NCBI GenBank assembly: GCA_011317545.1
Contig: WUJK01000013.1
Location: forward strand, 868,001 to 932,000
Direction of reading: 5' to 3'
DNA: 64,000 bases
Source: Coniella vitis
Lineage: Eukaryota > Ascomycota > Sordariomycetes > Diaporthales > Schizoparmaceae
Positions 57,930-64,000 of the stretch are shown here, piece after piece. The notes beneath the pieces were generated by a model that saw only the letters and a program-made list of their open reading frames with translations, made no database searches and was not told the origin of the DNA. Both the position numbers and the translations under genes were made by a program. Every line of letters starts with the position of its first letter. Position 1 is the stretch's first letter.

Positions 57930-58489
57930 TGTGGAACTTGGTTGTGCTTGGTCTCATGTTTCAGGGCCAATAACAATCTCAGTGATAAATATTATGAGTC
58001 AAAGCTATATATGTCTAGCAAATTGGAAATATCAAAGTAACGTACATAATGACTTATTTGAAAATTCAAATAACCTTTCGCCAACAACTTTGTGTTTCTT
58101 TTCCTTTTTTCAAGCCGTCAAGCCAAGAGAAGGAAAGAAGTTCCAATCACTCGTTGTAAACCTACACCATAAGATTGGCGATTCAACGTCTCCTTAGCCA
58201 GGCACGTTTCCATTGGCAAGCTCTTTGACACTGCGTGTCGTAGTCCTCAACTCGTAACCCATCGTACCAGTCTTCCTCGTCTCAGCGTGTTGTGGCTCGT
58301 TGGCTTCGACGCACCTCGACTAGAAAACATTTCTATCACCCAGGCCCTACTAAGACAAGACGAAGCATTGGTCTTTTACGGTGAAGCAAAAAGACCACAG
58401 TAATAAATCATGAATTCAGATTCGCCCTATAAACGCCTATATCCCTAGAACAAATAAAACGAGAAAACGAGATTTTGAAACATGGTGCT
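57930..58489. other. Convergent 3' region of sedolisin and chitinase
   Basis: 560 nt tail-to-tail, AT-rich in its first half. No gene seen. Confidence 0.4.
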
Positions 58490-59647
58490 TTATGCCAAGG
58501 CAGCCTTGACAGCAGCCGAAAAGCCCTTGTTACCAGCAGCGTATCCAGCATCCCAAATCGCCACGCCACCGAACTGGGACAGATCCATAGACTTGATTCC
58601 AGCAAGAGTGACCTTGATCTCGTCGGCAGTCTGGATAGCAGGAGCCGAAAGAGGAACTTGAGCAGCGCCCGTGCCACCAGGCATTGCCACGACCAGCTTA
58701 GGACTCGGGCTTATGCCTTCGAGGAGAGTATTCCACGCCTTGATGCTAGAGTTGAATCCAGAAGCGCCGAGCTCATAAGTCTCATCATTGTAGAACTGCA
58801 CGTTGAGCCAGTCGTAGTACTTCATGGTGGAACTGGGGATGGACGTGCTGTCGCCTGAATCGACGTGACGCGCCTCTGGGGCAGCGCTCAGGTAGTACGT
58901 GCGAGATGAGTGGCCCTTGATGCTCGCCGAAAGGGTGGACAGGAAAGTGTCATAATTATCACCATTACCGGATTCATTGTCGACGTCCAATCCGTCGAGA
59001 ATGACTTCACCAAATGGACGAAGGCTCGCTGAGCTGGTGCCGCCAAGAAAGAGGTTCCTGCAGGACACAAGTATTAGCTATGCGTGAGTCGAATCGTCAC
59101 CACAAAACAAAGAGAAGAACAGAGGAGCTTAAATGTCATGAAAGAGAACATATTCTCGAAAGTATAAGACATACCACACGTATCCAGCAGCCGTCTTTGC
59201 ATCGCTAGCACTCGCGAATGTGGAATTGGAGACGGTGTTAGTTCCGCCAAAAGAAATCATGACCTTGATGCCTTTCGCCTGACACGCTGTGATCTGGCTA
59301 GCCACGCTCGATCCTCCCGAAGCGGCGACTGTGCCATCAAAGAGCTCCCAGCCAGACTGCTTGGCTTGCGCCGTGCTGGCTGATCCGGTATCTTTGCCCA
59401 AGTTCAACTTGGGTGGAATCAAGCTGGTGATGAAAGAGAGAATGACAACGTTGTAATCACCGCTTGAGCAGACATCTGACAAATCTTGGGTGCTCTGGCC
59501 CCAGTACACAGCAACCTGCTTGCCAGTCATGAAACTACCGCGTTTGGAGAGTCCTGTCTGCTCGGAGAGCATCTGGAATGAACGTGGTGCAGCGTTGACG
59601 ACGCCAGCCGCTAAGGCGCCCACAAGAGCCAACATGTGTGTCCTCAT
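58490..59647 (-). CDS. GH18 chitinase, class III type, secreted
   Basis: Cleaves beta-1,4 links in chitin. Two exons: 59647-59175 and 59057-58490, with a 117-nt intron (GTATGT...CAG), give 346 residues. Signal peptide: about 1-19 (MLALVGALAAGVVNA). TIM-barrel strands appear in order: KQVAVYWGQ, YNVVILSF, IKVMISFGG, then the catalytic strand DGLDVDNE with acid Glu186 and the supporting Asp182/Asp184. Next come YYLSAAPEA, WLNVQFYND, KLVVAMPGG and a final FGGVAIWDAGYAAG. The DxxDxDxE motif is complete, so the enzyme should be active. It has no chitin-binding module or Ser/Thr linker and no GPI tail. A polypurine tract (CT-rich on the sense strand) and TATAAAG lie upstream. Confidence 0.95.
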
Positions 59648-59756
59648 CTTGAACAAATGAATATTTTCCAAAAAAGAGACGAATAAAAGAATTGAAAATT
59701 TCGAAGATTTGGAAAACACAAAGGAGTGAAACGCCGTAACTCGCCAGGAGTATTCA

Positions 59757-59803
59757 ACCACCAAAAAGAAAGAAGGAAGAAGAAGAAAAAGAAGAAAAAA
59801 GGC
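59757..59803. repeat. Polypurine tract in chitinase upstream region
   Basis: Almost pure A/G on the plus strand, hence a CT-rich tract on the coding strand about 110-155 nt before the ATG, a frequent feature of strongly expressed fungal promoters. Confidence 0.6.
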
Positions 59804-59870
59804 CGATGATGGAGAGGCTGTTGGATGGTCTGGTTTGTTGTCTCTCGACATTCTGGAGATTTTGTTTTCC

Positions 59871-59877
59871 CTTTATA
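59871..59877 (-). promoter_or_regulatory. TATA box (TATAAAG) of the chitinase gene
   Basis: Consensus on the minus strand, about 225 nt upstream of the ATG and just upstream of the CT-rich tract, the usual order of elements. Confidence 0.5.
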
Positions 59878-61613
59878 CATCTCTATATGCAGAAGTCAAA
59901 TTCTACTACTCCCAGACGACATGGCAACATACACGGTAACTCGTCATGGCCTCGTGTTTTCTGTCCATCATGACACAGAACTGTAACCCTAACTAGCTTC
60001 AAGCACAGAAAGACCAAGAGGCCGTTGTGGCTACTTGGTCTGAGGCCCATGAAGAAGAAGCAGCACCATGCGATAGAAAATGGGCCCCAGCAGCCCTGTG
60101 AAGTATAGGACCGTCATACGTTGTGATGGATGACGGGCAAGACTGCTCATCGTCGGAGTCTGTTCTTGGGTCTGAAAACGGGCCCATGGGGTTTGTTGGT
60201 CGAAGAGGTTAACACTATCTGCCACATGGAGATTGTCGTCTGACCGCCCCATATGCACGACATACGGCAGGGGCCGCAGCTCATCATGATTATGGAGACG
60301 TTGATGATGCTGATGATGACGGTCGTCAGATCCATATCAACCTTACCAATCATCCGTCCAGTGGTACGGGTCGGTATGCGTGGCTGTGTAAGAAACCACC
60401 TCGCGCTACGTATGGATTTGAGTGGTTTCAAATATGTGTAATTGGATGTCAGTCTTACCTACTTTGTTCTTACTTACTACCCAGATCGGGTTGAGCCATA
60501 AAAATATTTCTCAAACGTTACAAAGCACAAACAGAGTGATGTCCAAGCTTATTTCTAGTACTTCTCAGCTTATGGCCTTACAAGTAGAGTATAAGTACTT
60601 AGATGCTGTACCATTCGACGAGCCCCGAGAGCAAAGCAGTTATGTAAGCCGGCTATTACTGGCCACAAAAGGATCTCAATTTTAATTGTGCTGTTGGGTC
60701 AGCATTATGTTCGTCTCGACGTGCCAAGCCTGACATGTTTCATGGGGAAGAATCGTTGCTGATGCGTTGATGCAAGTGAGCATCAACAGTGGACTCCTTC
60801 AGTCTGCCAAGAGGACTTGTCAGCAATCTCTGCTATACCTGGACCCGACAAAGTCATGTGTGATTTTATATGAGCTGTTGTGTAGCGCGTCGCTTTGGCC
60901 TTGATCACCCCATGCAAACGTGAACTACGGCAGTGTTGTAATAGCAGTTGAGGAGTGTTTTCAGCGCGAGTCTCGTTGATCGCTATGCCAATCAAGTCTC
61001 ACTACTGCAAGATCAAAAAGCAACAGCACATCGCAAGACAAGACATATAGAAGGGCGTGGGTAAGCACGAACCGAGCTCTACATTAGGCGGCCGTAACGT
61101 GACACGGCCCATTTGATGGCGGTTATTGAGGCCACAACCAAAGGCCACACCAATGGCAGTGCTAGCTTCATCTCTTGGTATAGATGGTTTGTGTCCTTTT
61201 GGGACGGGTCTCGATACTCGGACTGGTCAGGACTCATGCTCGCTTCACGTCTAAAATTGGGCAGTCGCTGCTGGCATTTATGGAAACGTACTTGGGCTGA
61301 AGCTTCGATAATAAAAGGGCAAATTGATACTTGAGGCACACTTTAACAACACTTATGGCCAGTTATGGTCCTGTAAGCACCATAAAACTGATACAGTCAC
61401 TCCGATGGCATCCTGACCCTTGCCAAGTCGATTGCACAAACAAACACATGCTATAGGCATGCTTTGCAAGCAAGCACCCTTCTTGGCGAAGCAAAACCCC
61501 ATTTAGCCACTGTGTCGAGCGACCGGCGACCAGTACCCAAAGCAAACAGTAAAACAGAAAAGCTAGGGTATGAATTTTTCCGACTTCCATTAAGCGCAGC
61601 CCTGTCCAGGGCT

Positions 61614-62254
61614 CTAGGGAAGCTGCGGCTCGACTCTGGCACCCTGCGCATCGGCAATGCACTTGGTATCTGTCTCCTCGCAGCATGTGATGCGCTTGTC
61701 CTTGCGCGGCTTAAAATTCTCGCCATGTGCGCCCTTCCTATATGCCTCCTGGATATAGGTACTGGGAGTGTAAAAGTTGAACAACGGGACAAGCCAGAAA
61801 TGGGCATACATTCCGTGCTCGCCGGTGGTCTCGTTGTTGAATGCCGTGCACTCCCACCTGTTCTCGGCGCAAGACCAACCTTCGACGCAGGCTTTTGGTT
61901 TGAGAGAAGGGGGATTAGTAAGTGAGAAAGAGGGTGGATGGGGGGAGAGGTCCTTGGAGAGAACTTACTTCCACGGAGGTTGTCGAGCAAGCCGCGGCCA
62001 CAGCCACCCTGGACACCATTTTGGTCGTAAGGTGACCAGTTTCTATCGTAGATGGTATAGTGAACGGTATGAAGAATATAGGGACCTTGCTTCTCGTGTC
62101 GCCATGTACATGAGCGGTCGCGGTCGTCGCGGATTGCTAGAGGAGGGTGGTGGTAGTTGCCCTCTTCCCAAGGCTGACTGTAGGGCTTCAGACTCTGCCC
62201 AAAGGTGATGCCCATGAGGGGCAGCACCCAAGCGATGAAGGCACCTGCAAACAT
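61614..62254 (-). CDS. Small secreted cysteine-rich protein
   Basis: Two exons: 62254-61969 and 61891-61614, with a 77-nt intron (GTAAGT...AAG), give 187 residues. Signal peptide: about 1-19 (AFIAWVLPLMGITFG). The mature part has eight Cys, including a CC pair near the end (RITCCEETDTKC) and a CVEGWSC motif, and one N-glycosylation sequon (NETT). Aromatic-rich segments (HTVHYTIYDRNWSPYD, HFWLVPLFNFYTPSTY) suggest a compact disulphide-bonded fold. No known domain recognised. Size, Cys number and signal peptide fit effector-like or antimicrobial-type secreted proteins, but this is inference from composition only. Confidence 0.75.
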
Positions 62255-63090
62255 GGTATCTTGCTTGGGATGCAGGAGAATAACACGAAATTTCAAAGAT
62301 TTGTGGTGTAACCGGGTGGACGAGATGGAGAATGGTGTGCTTCCGAAAAACTCGTTCTGTATTGCCCAGGGGCGGGCGATATGTCCACCTTTAAGTACTG
62401 CACCACCTTGCCGCACTTCCAAAAGCTCTGCATACGAACACTAGCACTGAACGGAAGCGTCGAGGCGTGCTGAGAGTTCTGATTTGCCTCCCGCTATTCG
62501 TAGTCATTTCGAACTCCTTCAACCCAGTCCAGCAAATGCACAAAGGCATCTGGCTTGCGAGCCTGCTTGCGATTTTAGGGCGCGGGCAGACGGGCATACT
62601 AGCAAGTAATTCTTCCGAAGGTGTCTTTTAAGTATCCGAGTATAAGTAGATGAAAACACGTTGCGGGTTCGTATGTGTTCAGACGACGGTTGTAGTTAGT
62701 ACAGCCGCGCCGTCAACCTGTCTGGTTCATAAAATCACGCGGGTTGGTCAACAACATCATTCTTACCATATCCGAGGATCTTAGATCTGAAGAGGTAGAC
62801 TTGGGTATCTTTGGCTCTGTTTGTATAGATAGTCTGAGTAGCGTGGCTTGCCTATTGCGGTGCGCTACTCAGGGCCGGAGGAGCATATGCCCCTCGAAGC
62901 CCTTCAAGCACACGCTGCGTTTGTGACATCTCAGCCATAGTTAGTGACTCATCCTGTTTGTCGGGATACTGATCCAAGAAAGAAAATCACAGCCACTCTG
63001 TCCTTAAAGAAACGTCTGCCGAAGTTCGCCCAGCTCGTCTGGACGAGATGCCTAGCTGCAGCAGCAAACATCTCGTTTTAGCCTTGCAAC
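62255..63090. other. Promoter of the cysteine-rich gene and spacer
   Basis: 836 nt with short frames on both strands and no motif. Nothing recognisable. Confidence 0.35.
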
Positions 63091-63648
63091 ATGAGTTCTT
63101 CCAAGCGCTCTTGGTCTCGCACTTCTCTCAAAGCCGCCGGTGTCTGGTTTGACCTCCGCAAGTACACGCTAATTCCATGTATAGACAACAGCCACGATGC
63201 GGCCGAAGCGGACGCGGTGCATGTGGACGTGATGGCGCTGCTGCGCTGATGTCACAGCCCAAGATAATGAAGCTCCCATCCACTTGGATCTGCCTCGATT
63301 CTTTGACTACCTGCGACGCAGCCGTATTCCGACTCGGGCTGATGACCAGTGGCGGAATGCACACTGCGCAAGTATGTCAACTTTGGCCGGTGGCGCATAT
63401 AGGAGCACAAGGCGGGAAACCCCACCAGAACCAGATCCGCAGACGATTTTCAACATCACACCTATCGGCGCACGGTTCTGAGATACGCAACCATCGGGGT
63501 GACGAAGGAGTGCTGACAGAAGTCTGCAAATTGCATGGCCTCAAAGCTCGCGCGTATGATCGCGTATAACTCTGGAATCATTGTCGACGAGTCTCCTGAC
63601 ATGCGCGATGTCGTCGATCGCCTTTATGCAACCTGGCATTGGCTGTAG
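63091..63648 (+). pseudogene. Fragments of a broken reading frame, family unknown
   Basis: Three plus-strand pieces in different frames follow one another. First, 63091-63249 starts MSSSKRSWSRTSLKAAGVWF and ends in VHVDVMALLR. Second, 63248-63478 contains DVTAQDNEAPIHLDLPRFF and IFNITPIGARF. Third, about 63478-63648, with one internal TGA, contains ARMIAYNSGIIVDESPDM and ends in YATWHWL. Each piece has protein-like composition and the order is colinear, as expected for a decayed gene or one read through missed introns. No GT..AG pair with fitting phase joins them. I do not recognise the protein. Confidence 0.3.
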
Positions 63649-64000
63649 ATGAGGCTACCACCCTGGGACATTGCCAACCCATTTTGCATCAACCATATGC
63701 CATGGGTTGAAGCTTGGATGGCGTGACAGATAGGGTCCGTTAACAGACTGATAGAGATATCTGAGCAGCTGTAGCGTCGGTGCTCTCACTGCGGTACTCC
63801 TTGAGATCCGAGACTCAAAACCCTCGCTCTGTCTTGAAAAGAACGTCTTCCACTGGCGCACTGTTGAGCCTGAACATGACAAGCGGACCACGCAACTGGC
63901 ATGGCCGCCGCGAAACTGCGGTCAGTAAACCAAGGATGGTACTGGGCGCGAATGTGCTTCAAGTGGTGAATCAACGAGCATCGCACAAGGTTGAGTCGAT
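63649..64000. other. Right edge, no supported gene
   Basis: Two short minus-strand frames (63655-63891 and 63786-63986) overlap each other and lack motifs. A gene may continue beyond the window. Confidence 0.3.

Larger units (their letters stand above)
59648..61613. other. 2 kb intergenic region, chitinase promoter
   Basis: Contains TATAAAG at 59871-59877 and a polypurine tract at 59757-59803. A minus-strand frame at 60031-60258 ends in a hydrophobic helix (TVLYFTGLLGPIFYRM) with a His-rich open stretch before it. It could be an exon of a small membrane protein, but no start or splice can be fixed. Confidence 0.35.

Noticed and set aside
60031..60258. Minus-strand frame ending in a hydrophobic helix
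   Set aside because: Could be an exon, but no start, promoter or splice partner could be fixed; mentioned only in the gap note.
1..64000. CRISPR arrays, bacterial operons, 5S or large rRNA genes, telomere repeats
   Set aside because: None seen; the sequence is eukaryotic nuclear DNA with spliced genes.

Overview
This is a window of nuclear DNA from a filamentous ascomycete, most likely a Sordariomycete of the Hypocreales type. Genes carry short GT..AG introns (about 51-185 nt). One tRNA has an intron that pairs with its anticodon. The proteins are Pezizomycotina-typical: a PAC1/LIS1 protein, a Zn2Cys6 regulator, an S53 sedolisin, a GH18 chitinase, a GH16 glucanase and a PNP-NACHT-ankyrin NLR. 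Most gene models below were assembled by hand from splice sites, using reading-frame continuity across introns as the test.

Layout. 0-12 kb: the 3' end of a coiled-coil gene, a glutathione S-transferase, an unrecognised three-exon gene, tRNA-Gly(UCC), PAC1, a tiny one-helix membrane protein and an F-box protein. 13-21 kb: an EutQ-type cupin, a copper amine oxidase ending in the peroxisomal tag SKL, and a conserved-looking membrane-anchored protein. 21-25.5 kb: a PNP-NACHT-ankyrin NLR whose frame breaks twice, once inside the P-loop. 26.6-31.8 kb: a REI1/ZNF622-like zinc-finger protein, a tRNA-Trp(CCA) with intron, and an AT-hook nuclear protein. 31.8-36.5 kb is gene-poor and rich in purine tracts and TG repeats. 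36.5-45.6 kb: a GH16 glucanase, a TMEM184/DUF300 seven-helix protein and a secreted CBM9-like protein. 46.9-53.6 kb: an MFS sugar transporter, a secreted S33 (TAP-like) hydrolase and a Zn2Cys6 activator form a compact trio. The hydrolase and activator share a divergent promoter. 55.3-62.3 kb: a nine-exon sedolisin, a GH18 chitinase and a small secreted cysteine-rich protein. The last 1.7 kb holds only fragments of a broken reading frame.

Together the right half is biased towards secreted enzymes and nutrient uptake (glucanase, CBM9-like protein, peptidases, chitinase, sugar transporter), as in a saprotroph or a fungus attacking insects, nematodes or other fungi. That lifestyle is an inference. 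The left half is mainly housekeeping. The most unusual items are the doubly frameshifted NLR, the REI1-like protein without an N-terminal finger pair, and the SKL-tagged amine oxidase.
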